Positions 1-6,243 of a stretch of 20,914 nt of DNA are shown here, in pieces. Made by a program: the position numbers and the translations under genes. Within the stretch, counting starts at the first letter, position 1, and each line of letters begins with the position of its first letter. Under the pieces are notes generated by a model. It saw only the letters and a list, made by a program, of their open reading frames with translations. It did no database searches and was not told the DNA's origin. Source of the stretch: a virus; IMG/VR virus record IMGVR_UViG_3300031963_001103, positions 1-20,914 of that record. One strand, 5' to 3'.

Positions 1-128
1 GCGGGGCTGAGCGATTTTATCGCCTTCTCCGGCAAATAGCGCTCACCTGTTTTGGAGGACGGCTTTCCGCTCTTGGTGCGCCACTTCTGGTCGCCCCAGT
101 CTTTGAGGGATTGCTGGGGCGCTTTCAT
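1..128 (-). CDS. Small basic phage protein, C-terminus cut by window edge
   Basis: The minus-strand frame opens with ATG at 128 and runs off the left edge, so only the first 42 or so residues are visible (begins MKAPQQSLKDWGDQKW, then TKSGKPSSKTGERYLPEKAI). I recognise this N-terminus as a small, Lys-rich protein recurrent in freshwater tailed phages; no function is known to me. It lies one base after the stop of the upstream gene, whose last codons supply a Shine-Dalgarno-like AGGGA, so it is translationally linked to the run of small genes before it. The seen part is hydrophilic, with no signal peptide or membrane segment. Identification rests on the N-terminal pattern alone. Confidence 0.7.
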   Translation of the reverse strand, partial: MKAPQQSLKDWGDQKWRTKSGKPSSKTGERYLPEKAIKSLSP

Positions 129-129
129 G

Positions 130-405
130 TCAGTCCCTGTACCCGCCGCCAGCGGCTTTGTATTTCTTGGCCACAAGCTGTGCTTTACGAGCTGACCATT
201 GGCCTGCCCCAGTGCCTTGGGTTGCTGCGGCCTTCACCTGAGAAACAATCCGCTTGCGCAGACTGGGCTTGGTGTAATTGCCAGCGGCATTGACTTTACC
301 GCCTTCAGCGTACTGCGTGAAGTCGGTGTCATCCCGGCGTGCTTTTTTTACGCCTTTGGGCATCTTGGAGGGGGCGATGTCCCCCATGCCGCGACTGGCT
401 CTCAT
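130..405 (-). CDS. Small basic phage protein ending QWSARKAQ...GGGYRD
   Basis: 91 aa starting MRASRGMGDIAPSKMPKG. An in-frame ATG at 456 would overlap the previous gene by 50 bases, while the ATG at 405 lies just after that gene's stop and is preceded by AGGATGG, so I use 405. The protein is Lys/Arg-rich with a Gly-rich middle (YAEGGKVNAAGNYTKPSLRKR) and a conserved-looking tail (GQWSARKAQLVAKKYKAAGGGYRD region). I know the type as a recurrent hypothetical protein of freshwater phages; its role is unknown. Position late in the structural block suggests a virion-associated or DNA-binding minor protein, which is inference. Confidence 0.75.
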   Translation of the reverse strand: MRASRGMGDIAPSKMPKGVKKARRDDTDFTQYAEGGKVNAAGNYTKPSLRKRIVSQVKAAATQGTGAGQWSARKAQLVAKKYKAAGGGYRD

Positions 406-406
406 G

Positions 407-673
407 TCAGACCATCCTGCCTTTGGTCTTGCCGCGCTGAGCGCAGCCGTCAGCACGCGAAGAAGCGGAAGAAACCTTGCCGCCTTTTTTCATTGGCTGG
501 CCTTGCGCGGAAGCGGCAATGGCTTTTTGGCGCTCCTCTTCGGCTGCGTCACGTTGGGCGCTGCGTGCAATCGCCGCAGGCAATATGCCGCCAAAACCTT
601 TGCCAATGAGCTTACCCATCGCGCCTTCGCCGGTCAACATTCCAGCCAGAGGGGAAACGTCAGAGAGTTTCAT
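407..673 (-). CDS. Small Gly/Lys-rich phage protein with RADG...KGRMV C-terminal tag
   Basis: 88 aa. The N-terminus MKLSDVSPLAGMLTGEG is followed by an Ala-rich, probably helical middle (GGILPAAIARSAQRDAAEEE) and a basic Gly-rich tail (MKKGGKVSSAS then SRADGCAQRGKTKGRMV). The final 17 residues match the tail of the next gene upstream (676-876) at most positions and resemble the tail of 887-1384. The start is preceded by AAGGAAG, which is itself part of the codons for the upstream gene's KGRMV tail. Function is unknown; a shared tail on neighbouring small proteins suggests a common binding partner or packaging signal (inference). Confidence 0.75.
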   Translation of the reverse strand: MKLSDVSPLAGMLTGEGAMGKLIGKGFGGILPAAIARSAQRDAAEEERQKAIAASAQGQPMKKGGKVSSASSRADGCAQRGKTKGRMV

Positions 674-675
674 AA

Positions 676-876
676 TTAAACCATTCTTCCTTTTGTGCGG
701 CCCTTGGTCACACAGCCATCCGCACGCGTGACACCACCCTTGGCTTTTCGGTCCGTTGTTGGTGCTGGCGCTGGCGCTGGGGGTGTTTTACTAGCGGCGT
801 TATAGGCTTTTTCAGCGGCCTCGGCTGCCTTCTTGTCCGCAATCATTTGACGGGCGTCTTTTTCTGCTTGGCTCAT
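676..876 (-). CDS. Small phage protein with Pro/Ala linker and RADG...KGRMV C-terminal tag
   Basis: 66 aa starting MSQAEKDARQMIADKKAAE. The frame is open to 951, but that would overlap the upstream gene; ATG 876 has a strong AAGGAG seven bases ahead, sitting just past the upstream stop, so I choose it. Layout: charged helix (residues 1-30), Pro/Ala linker (TPPAPAPAPT), then a basic tail KAKGGVTRADGCVTKGR and TKGRMV. The tail is nearly the same as that of the following gene (407-673), with the helical part unrelated, so the tag appears to be a mobile module. No function known. Confidence 0.75.
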   Translation of the reverse strand: MSQAEKDARQMIADKKAAEAAEKAYNAASKTPPAPAPAPTTDRKAKGGVTRADGCVTKGRTKGRMV

Positions 877-886
877 GTTGCGCTCC

Positions 887-1384
887 TTAGCAGGTTTTGC
901 CACCACGAGCCATTTTGGGCATCGCGGCTTTGGTCTTGCCTTTGGTGGCAATACCGTCGGCAGAGCGAGTAAACCCGCCAGACTTCATGCCGGAATGGGC
1001 CTTGGAGGCTGGCGCTGCGGCATGAGCCTTCAAAGAAGTAGCGATGCCACCCTTGGCCATCTTGGCTTCAGCCATTTCGTGCTTGACCATGGACTTGGGA
1101 GCGCCCTTTTTCTTCATGAACGCAACCTCTTTGGCCATCATTGCTTTGGATTCTTTCATTTCACCACCTCTTGAAAAAAGTTCTGACTTGCCTTGATCCG
1201 TATCAGGGCGGTTAATTTTTTGAAGGTCAGCACGAGATTTTGGTCCCTTACCAAACTTCACCTCTTTGTCCGCTTTCACGAACTCTTTACCCACCGAGGC
1301 GGGTACACCTGCCTTCTTGGCAAACGACGGATTGTTGGCCACCGCCGCCATGAAGTTGTGCTGTTTTTTACTAACTGAGGGCAC
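887..1384 (-). CDS. Two-module Lys/Gly-rich phage protein, GTG start
   Basis: 165 aa. The start is GTG at 1384, supported by AAGGAG seven bases upstream inside the preceding gene; the two genes overlap by 14 bases. Module 1 (residues 1-60) begins PSVSKKQHNFMAAVANNPSF and contains AGVPASVGKEFVKADK, a pattern I know from small phage proteins. Module 2 (about 65-165) begins SELFSRGGEMKESKAMMAKE and has the pattern FMKKKGAPKSMVKHEMAEAK, often seen as a separate small phage protein, then a Gly/Lys tail with SADGIATKGKTKAAMPKM. It may be a fusion of two small genes whose tail is a diverged copy of the tag on its two downstream neighbours. Role unknown. Confidence 0.72.
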   Translation of the reverse strand: MPSVSKKQHNFMAAVANNPSFAKKAGVPASVGKEFVKADKEVKFGKGPKSRADLQKINRPDTDQGKSELFSRGGEMKESKAMMAKEVAFMKKKGAPKSMVKHEMAEAKMAKGGIATSLKAHAAAPASKAHSGMKSGGFTRSADGIATKGKTKAAMPKMARGGKTC

Positions 1385-1619
1385 TTCGCTGCTCCTTCAT
1401 AAAGTCATCAATCTTGCCCTCAAGCCGGTCCAGCCGGGCCAGAACACGATTGATGTCGCTGTGCACATCCGCCTTAGTCACGTACTTCTCAGCGTTCTCT
1501 TCGCGGGTTTTGCTCAGCAAAATGCTCACGCGCTTGACTTCGTCGTGAGACACCTTCACCCAAAAAAGCAACGCTGCTGACGCAAACGACAACAGTACGT
1601 TCCAAGCCATCAGTTCCAT
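1371..1619 (-). CDS. Membrane-anchored coiled-coil protein (holin/spanin-like topology)
   Basis: 82 aa starting MELMAWNVLLSFASAALL. A hydrophobic stretch at residues 4-20 would act as a signal anchor, followed by a charged heptad-rich helix to the end (VKRVSILLSKTREENAEKYV, then INRVLARLDRLEGKIDDFMK). TTG at 1640 is possible but overlaps the previous gene; ATG 1619, two bases after that gene's stop with GGAAG ahead, is preferred. One N-terminal membrane helix with a cytoplasmic or periplasmic coiled coil is seen in some holins, Rz-type spanins and small phage accessory proteins; no lysozyme gene is near, so a lysis role is only a possibility. Confidence 0.7.
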   Translation of the reverse strand: MELMAWNVLLSFASAALLFWVKVSHDEVKRVSILLSKTREENAEKYVTKADVHSDINRVLARLDRLEGKIDDFMKEQRSALS

Positions 1620-1620
1620 A

Positions 1621-1875
1621 TCAGCACTTCCACCTTGCAAGAGAAGCCGCCTTGCGGGTGGGCTTACCCTTTTCGTCTTTCATTGGGCCGGGCATACCTG
1701 ACATGCGTGCGCAAAACGAGTCCTTGCGCTTGCCACCCTGCGGTTGCGGGGCTTTGAGGTTGCTGCCGGTCGCAGCGTTGTATTTGGCACGGCCTTTGGC
1801 AGTTAGCCCAGCCCCCTTGGAAGCAGGTAACTTCTCACCACGACCGATTGCTAGGGAGGGGGTTTTCTTAGCCAT
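1621..1875 (-). CDS. DUF6321-like small phage protein
   Basis: 84 aa starting MAKKTPSLAIGRGEKLPASK, with a Gly/Lys-rich body (GAGLTAKGRAKYNAATGSN, LKAPQPQGGKRKDSFCARMS) and a tail ending AASLARWKC. The pattern 'GLTAKGRAKYNAATGSNLK ... KDSFCARM ... RKAASLARWKC' is what I recognise as the DUF6321 type, a small basic protein widespread in phages of aquatic bacteria with no assigned function. Two Cys are present, one at the very C-terminus. It overlaps the end of the glycosyltransferase gene by eight bases. Assignment from memory of the pattern, without a search. Confidence 0.78.
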   Translation of the reverse strand: MAKKTPSLAIGRGEKLPASKGAGLTAKGRAKYNAATGSNLKAPQPQGGKRKDSFCARMSGMPGPMKDEKGKPTRKAASLARWKC

Positions 1876-2614
1876 TGACGACTTTCAGTTTTGGCGTGCA
1901 ATGCTCGGCCAACAAAGGCTGCAACACGTCCTCTTCAAAGTTGCGGGTGAACTTCTCTTGGCCAACGTGGGGCAAGCTGATTGAGGGGTCGAGGAAAACA
2001 GTGAAGCCGTCTTCAGCAGCACGGTCGCAGAACAAATAGTCCTCGCCGTAGTACTCACCGTTGACGATCTTCAGGTCAAAAATTGCACTGTCGGTGCGGT
2101 TATCGACGTTGTTGTTGTACGCCCACTCAGGGTGGTTTGCGATCATCGTCTCAAGGACGTGGCGCTGAATCATCATGAACCCGGTGCCAATGCGCTTCAC
2201 ACGAAGCAAGCCGTTCTTGTCGAACTCCAAAGCGCCGTTTTCATCAAGGTAATAATCCAAGAAGAACTTGCGATCTATACCGCGCCGTGGGTAAATGCCA
2301 GCGGTGACGTCTTTGTCCAAGCTCAGGGCCATCAAACGAAGAATGGCGTCAGCGGAAACCACCACATCGGCATCGACGAACAGAAGCGTGTCTGCGTCGG
2401 ATTTGAGAAAGTCCGCAACCAAGCAGTTGCGAGCCTTCGTAATAAGAGAGCACCCCGAGAGGTGCGTGAGATAGAGCTTAACCCCCAACGACTGAACCTG
2501 AACGGCCAGATTGGACAAGGCAAAAGCTGAATCAATGTTCAGCTTGCCATCGTAGGCGGGGATCGCAACCATGAGTTTGCGGCCCGCTAGGTTAATGCTC
2601 TTCTCGTCAGCCAT
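1868..2614 (-). CDS. GT-A fold glycosyltransferase
   Basis: 248 aa. The N-terminal strand KLMVAIPAYDGKLN and the helix with KARNCLVADFL lead to FVDADVVVS (residues 79-87), the Asp-x-Asp metal/nucleotide-sugar motif of GT-A enzymes. Downstream IGTGFMMIQRHVLE and GEYYGEDYLFCDRAAEDGF look like the acceptor-side segment with catalytic acidic residues (GED, residues about 197-199). No membrane segment, so a cytoplasmic enzyme. Phages use such enzymes to glycosylate capsid proteins, phage DNA or host surface; the position among virion genes suggests a virion or DNA target (inference). The start overlaps the end of the upstream paralogue gene by eight bases. Confidence 0.82.
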   Translation of the reverse strand: MADEKSINLAGRKLMVAIPAYDGKLNIDSAFALSNLAVQVQSLGVKLYLTHLSGCSLITKARNCLVADFLKSDADTLLFVDADVVVSADAILRLMALSLDKDVTAGIYPRRGIDRKFFLDYYLDENGALEFDKNGLLRVKRIGTGFMMIQRHVLETMIANHPEWAYNNNVDNRTDSAIFDLKIVNGEYYGEDYLFCDRAAEDGFTVFLDPSISLPHVGQEKFTRNFEEDVLQPLLAEHCTPKLKVVNG

Positions 2615-3092
2615 AGTACACCATTGCTGTTACGCTCGGCCCGGTACCAAAAAAGATACCGTTGGGAAAAAGAATGCCTTGCCCGGGGATCAGAACAGAC
2701 AACCCAACCGTACTATACGTGTCCAGCTCCATGTACACGTCAGGGTAGACGTTCACGTTGCCAGAAGTCGAAACCGAGTTGGCTGTAGTCACGCTGAAGC
2801 TGTCGGCATTGATGTACGTAATGTCATACATGCCGTCACGGCTCGTGCCGGTTGTGAAATCTACAAACACGCGCTGTCCGTTGGTCAAACCGTGAGCGGT
2901 GATGCTGATGGTTGCCGTTGTGCCCGTCTGGCTGTAAGTACCAGACTCTACGGTTGTGGGATCACACGCAGCCACATTACGCAACGAAGACGTAGCGGAA
3001 GTTACTATGCACCCTTTGAGACGAGCGCGCAGTGGCGTGACCAGTATTCCGGAGCTTTTTACGTAAGCTGACTGGACGTCTGTTTGCATCAT
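2607..3092 (-). CDS. Beta-rich virion protein, tandem paralogue B
   Basis: 161 aa from ATG at 3092 (followed by a second ATG), with AAAGGG nine bases ahead; the frame is open further upstream but that would overlap the preceding gene. Opening MMQTDVQSAYVKSSGILVT and RARLKG parallel those of the neighbour at 3104-3598, as do the ending LIPGQGILFPNGIFFG and SVTAMVYYG. In between is a module TAHGLTNGQRVFVDF with following strands, a beta-rich repeat type found in phage tail and decoration proteins. No enzymatic motif seen. It probably decorates the head or forms part of a head/tail appendage. Confidence 0.72.
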   Translation of the reverse strand: MMQTDVQSAYVKSSGILVTPLRARLKGCIVTSATSSLRNVAACDPTTVESGTYSQTGTTATISITAHGLTNGQRVFVDFTTGTSRDGMYDITYINADSFSVTTANSVSTSGNVNVYPDVYMELDTYSTVGLSVLIPGQGILFPNGIFFGTGPSVTAMVYYG

Positions 3093-3103
3093 GGCCGTGC
3101 CCT

Positions 3104-3598
3104 TTATCCGTAAAAGATAGTGGAAGTCACCGATGCCGACGGTAGAAAAACGTAAATTCCGTTTTGGGCGAGAACGCCTTGGCCGGGAATCAGCGTGTAA
3201 AACGAGGTGCCTGTGGAGCAATCCACTTCGGTCAATATGTCCGTATACACAGACATGTTGCCGCTGGTAGTCAGCGTAGCCGTCGTCACCGTAAAGGTTG
3301 TAGGAGTCGGCGTGGTTTGCACCAGATACGCATCGCTTACAAAAGTACCGCTACTTGCAACCAGAAGCACGCGACTTTCGCCCGCAGTCAACCCATGCGC
3401 CGTCGGCGTGGTCACCGTACACACGGTGGTGCCGGGGATGTCGTACGTTGCCGCAATCGAGCTGTTGTCAACAATGGACGTATTGATTGTTACCGATGTA
3501 GAAGGCGAAATCACAACGCCTTTGAGCCGCGTGCGGTAAGGCACAGCCACCCCAGAAGTAGTGTTGTGATACGACTTTACGTCTGTCTGCATCGCCAT
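3104..3598 (-). CDS. Beta-rich virion protein, tandem paralogue A
   Basis: 164 aa from ATG 3598, which has AGGAG at the right spacing (a TTG six bases upstream is also open). The protein begins MAMQTDVKSYHNTTSGVAVP and RTRLKG, has the Ser/Thr-rich module TAHGLTAGESRVLLVASSG, and ends LIPGQGVLAQNGIYVFLP and SVTSTIFYG. Ends and framework positions match the adjacent gene 2607-3092 while loops and mid-region differ, so the two arose by tandem duplication. Low charge and high Thr/Val content fit an exposed virion component. Exact location on the particle cannot be told from sequence. Confidence 0.72.
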   Translation of the reverse strand: MAMQTDVKSYHNTTSGVAVPYRTRLKGVVISPSTSVTINTSIVDNSSIAATYDIPGTTVCTVTTPTAHGLTAGESRVLLVASSGTFVSDAYLVQTTPTPTTFTVTTATLTTSGNMSVYTDILTEVDCSTGTSFYTLIPGQGVLAQNGIYVFLPSASVTSTIFYG

Positions 3599-3641
3599 AA
3601 TCAATCTCCTATAAAGCGGGGGCCGAAGCCCCCAAGATCAA

Positions 3642-4064
3642 TTAGGCAATACGAGAGAACACGTATGCCGTTGCGCTCGCAAATGTGATGCGGAAGCAAG
3701 CAATACCTGTCACGCCAGATGGGACTGTCAACAAGCCAGCGCCAGCGCCAGAACCTGCGGCAGCGGCAGCAGACAAGATACCGTTTGTAGCAACAGCGAT
3801 AGTCACAGTGTTAGCGCCTGCGGTGTTATCCACCCACAAGTCCAAAGACGTGCCACGCGAAGCACCCAGAGCAGCGCCAAGCAGTGTGCCGGTTGGCAAC
3901 GTAATGGTCGTAGCCAGTGCGGAAGTCGAAGTGATGTAGCCGTCAGCAACTTGAGCCGCTGTAGCAGTGGCTGTTGCGTTGATTGCGTTGAAAGAGGTGG
4001 GTTGGTGGCCAACAATAAAACCGTTGAGGGATCGTACTGGGCCGGAGAAGGTGGTCAAAGACAT
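3642..4064 (-). CDS. Ala/Thr-rich virion protein
   Basis: 140 aa starting MSLTTFSGPVRSLNGFIVGH, with AGGA ahead of ATG 4064. The rest is Ala, Thr, Gly and Val rich with almost no charge (ITLPTGTLLGAALGASRG, LWVDNTAGANTVTIAVATN), typical of beta-sandwich head-decoration or fibre-like proteins. No catalytic motif, no signal peptide. It is the first gene after the capsid terminator and probably has its own promoter in the 4065-4170 gap, though I cannot point to convincing -35/-10 boxes there. Function is inferred from composition and position only. Confidence 0.65.
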   Translation of the reverse strand: MSLTTFSGPVRSLNGFIVGHQPTSFNAINATATATAAQVADGYITSTSALATTITLPTGTLLGAALGASRGTSLDLWVDNTAGANTVTIAVATNGILSAAAAAGSGAGAGLLTVPSGVTGIACFRITFASATAYVFSRIA

Positions 4065-4131
4065 GATGAATCCTCACATGCGAGTTAAGGTGCCCTGTCT
4101 GCATGTCGTCGGCCCGGAGCCGTCAGGAACA

Positions 4132-4145
4132 CCGGAAAAGTCCGG
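4132..4145. other. Small hairpin between capsid and next virion gene
   Basis: CCGGA (4132-4136), loop AAAG, TCCGG (4141-4145). It lies in the 149-base gap between the capsid stop and the next minus-strand gene and is not followed by a U tract on either strand. It could shape the leader of the gene ending at 3642; significance is low. Confidence 0.35.
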
Positions 4146-4170
4146 GAGTTGGGGCAATATACACCAAAAG

Positions 4171-4195
4171 AAAAAGGGGCACAAGGCCCCTTTTT
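4171..4195 (-). terminator. Bidirectional rho-independent terminator after major capsid gene
   Basis: A perfect 10-bp stem: AAAAAGGGGC (4171-4180), five-base loop, GCCCCTTTTT (4186-4195). It starts 18 bases beyond the capsid stop codon on the minus strand and would give a U run on either strand. It probably separates very high capsid expression from the genes downstream. Confidence 0.88.
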
Positions 4196-4213
4196 CAGTC
4201 ATACACCGAAGTA

Positions 4214-5146
4214 TTAGTTGGAGCCAGAGCTGCCAAAAATACCCAGCGCGTCGGACCAGCCAAAGCTGTAACGCTCACGGGCCTTGTAACGGACGTTGCC
4301 GGTGTCGAAGTCGCCGTCCATGGAGTTGGACAGAGGAGTACGGATGAAATGCTTCAAACCGTTAGGCACGTCTGTGGTCAGGAACCAAGCGTTGTTGTCA
4401 GTCAAGAAGTTGTTGACGGTGTAGCCTTCTGCCACAGAACCGTTGTTCTTGATCGCGTTGATGTCGTTGTCAGCAGTGCCAACGCGGAGGTTGGTTTCCA
4501 ACAGACGAGTAGCAACGAATTGCAGCGATGGAGGAACAATCATCTTCTTAGGCTTAGCAGCAATCAGCAGACCACGTTCATCAGTCCACTGAGCGATCTG
4601 AATAACGGCGGCTTCCAAAGAAGTCTCGTTCAGGTCAGCTTGGGTAGATGGAGTGTTGGCGTTGGTGCCGCCAGAGATCAACGGGTGGTTGACCAAAGTG
4701 CTGCTGCTGTTGTAGCCAAACAACGAAACACCGTCACCGCCCAAGTAACCACCGTTGAAACCGTTGTTCAAAACGGATGCGGCTTTAACTTGCTTGGTGT
4801 AAGCCATGGCGCGGGCCAAAGACTTGGTGTAACGAGCGGACAAGCTGTCGTACAAGTTATCTTCCACAGCTTCTTCAGTGATGGAGAAGCCCAACGCAAT
4901 GGTTTCGTGGGTGTAACGGGTAGACCATGCTTCTTGAGCGTTGTCATAAGCGATGGCTGCGCCTTCGTTCTTGACGGGTGCTGCGGAGAAGCCGGACAGC
5001 TTGGTTTCTTCTTCAAAACTACGCTCCGAAGTTTCGGTTTCGTAGATTTCTTTGTGTTGCTCGCCGTAACGTGCATATTCCAGACCGAACAAAGCGTTCA
5101 AGCCGGGGAGCAGTTCTTTAAGCAGTTGTGCGCGTGAAATTGCCAT
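4214..5146 (-). CDS. Major capsid protein (HK97-fold type)
   Basis: 310 aa starting MAISRAQLLKELLPGLNALF. The series ETETSERSFEEETKLSGFSA, NEGAAIAYDNAQEAWSTRYT, ALGFSITEEAVEDNLYDSLS and ARAMAYTKQVKAASVLNNGF is the signature I recognise for major capsid proteins of this freshwater phage type. A C-terminal segment with FIRTPLSNSMDGDFDTGNVR and GWSDALGIFGSSGSN closes it. The loop GVSLFGYNSSSTLVNHPLIS carries a longer Ser-rich stretch than I expect before HPL. It follows scaffold and decoration-like genes and is bounded by a strong terminator, as expected for the most highly expressed late gene. The start has GGAG about ten bases upstream. Confidence 0.92.
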   Translation of the reverse strand: MAISRAQLLKELLPGLNALFGLEYARYGEQHKEIYETETSERSFEEETKLSGFSAAPVKNEGAAIAYDNAQEAWSTRYTHETIALGFSITEEAVEDNLYDSLSARYTKSLARAMAYTKQVKAASVLNNGFNGGYLGGDGVSLFGYNSSSTLVNHPLISGGTNANTPSTQADLNETSLEAAVIQIAQWTDERGLLIAAKPKKMIVPPSLQFVATRLLETNLRVGTADNDINAIKNNGSVAEGYTVNNFLTDNNAWFLTTDVPNGLKHFIRTPLSNSMDGDFDTGNVRYKARERYSFGWSDALGIFGSSGSN

Positions 5147-5159
5147 GGTAATTTACTCC

Positions 5160-5756
5160 TTAAACACCAGTGGTGTTGTTGTATTGGTGGGCGTTGATTT
5201 TCACCAACAACTCGCAGTAAACACCGGGAGCAGTTGCAGTTTGCTCAACAACGTCGATAACGCGCAATGGGATGGTTGCAGTTGTACCAGCACCGGTCAA
5301 TGTCACAGCAAAAGCTGAGTTGCCAGTGGTAGTAGAACCAGCGTTCAACACCAAAGCCACGTTAGAACCGACATCAGCGCGGCTCGCGGTGCCCATAGTT
5401 GTACCAGAGGTAACAACGGCCACTTTGAACAGAGCTTGTTGATCGTCCACAACGTACGCGTAAGCTGGGTTAGCAGTAGTGGATGCCAAGGCAGGGATGT
5501 ACTGGCCCTGAACGGTTTGACCGTTAGAGTTCACGTACTGACCACCCATGCAAACACCAACAATAGTGCCAGCGTTAGTAGAGGTTGATTTAATCAAAAA
5601 CCCGGTGCTGTCGATTTGAACGGTGTCGCCATCAAAGATAGCGGTACCGAAGCCAGCAGCTACGGGAATTTGGCGAATTGCACCAGCATAGGGCTTGCCA
5701 TCAAGCGAATTGATGGGAACAAGGCCATAAGGTGCCGAAACGGTAGGAAATGCCAT
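5160..5756 (-). CDS. Head decoration-like protein
   Basis: 198 aa starting MAFPTVSAPYGLVPINSLDG, with GGAG ahead of ATG 5756. The sequence is rich in Ala, Gly, Thr and Val and low in charge (AGFGTAIFDGDTVQIDSTGF, GQYIPALASTTANPAYAYVV), with a predicted all-beta body and VIDVVEQTATAPGVYCELLV near the end. The place directly upstream of the major capsid gene and the composition fit a capsid-decorating or stabilising protein. No protease or nuclease motif. I know similar proteins only as hypothetical/structural in this phage type. Confidence 0.72.
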   Translation of the reverse strand: MAFPTVSAPYGLVPINSLDGKPYAGAIRQIPVAAGFGTAIFDGDTVQIDSTGFLIKSTSTNAGTIVGVCMGGQYVNSNGQTVQGQYIPALASTTANPAYAYVVDDQQALFKVAVVTSGTTMGTASRADVGSNVALVLNAGSTTTGNSAFAVTLTGAGTTATIPLRVIDVVEQTATAPGVYCELLVKINAHQYNNTTGV

Positions 5757-5771
5757 TTATGACTCCAAAAT

Positions 5772-6242
5772 TTAAGAACCAGAACCGAAAGTAACCTTCG
5801 ATTTCTTGTCCGAGAACAAGGGCATTCGAGGATCACTCTCACGAAGGAAATTGTTGTCCACGGATTCCATTTGAGACTTGTTCTGGTTAGCGTAGTACGC
5901 TGCCCGTTGACCCAAGAACTCCGACGGAATACGACAGAGCAACAAACCGCCCACTTCTACGTTGCCTTTAAAGCGACCTTCAGTGGTAGCGTGCATCATG
6001 AGCTCAGGATATTCCTCTGCTTTACAGGGTTCGTATCCTTCGCGTAGCTTAGAAGAGATATTGCTGGGGTCAGCGTTACCCAATGTGCTTGTCCGAATCC
6101 AGCGATGACTCCAGCCGGGGCGTTTGTCAGGGCTTGGCAAGGTCTCGGGAGGACGCCACGCTTGGGGACGTTGGAACGCCACCTCACGAGAATCCAGTTC
6201 ACGAGCCATACGATTTTGCGATTTGGTCTGTGCCTCAGTCAT
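5772..6242 (-). CDS. Conserved phage protein between scaffold and decoration genes
   Basis: 156 aa starting MTEAQTKSQNRMARELDSRE. The reading frame stays open to 6302, but ATG 6242 lies one base after the scaffold-like gene stop, and AGAGGTGAATG ahead provides a ribosome site, so I use it. It is hydrophilic with many Arg and Pro at the N-terminus (AWRPPETLPSPDKRPGWSHR), then EYPELMMHATTEGRFKGNV and LLLCRIPSEFLGQRAAYY, and an extended C-terminus KKSKVTFGSGS. No motif I can assign. Location between scaffold and head genes suggests a head assembly or completion role. Confidence 0.65.
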   Translation of the reverse strand: MTEAQTKSQNRMARELDSREVAFQRPQAWRPPETLPSPDKRPGWSHRWIRTSTLGNADPSNISSKLREGYEPCKAEEYPELMMHATTEGRFKGNVEVGGLLLCRIPSEFLGQRAAYYANQNKSQMESVDNNFLRESDPRMPLFSDKKSKVTFGSGS

Positions 6243-6243
6243 T

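Noticed and set aside
4103-5137. 344-aa plus-strand open frame
   Set aside because: It lies wholly antisense to the major capsid gene, whose protein is clearly recognisable; the frame is a by-product of its codon usage and has no ribosome site.
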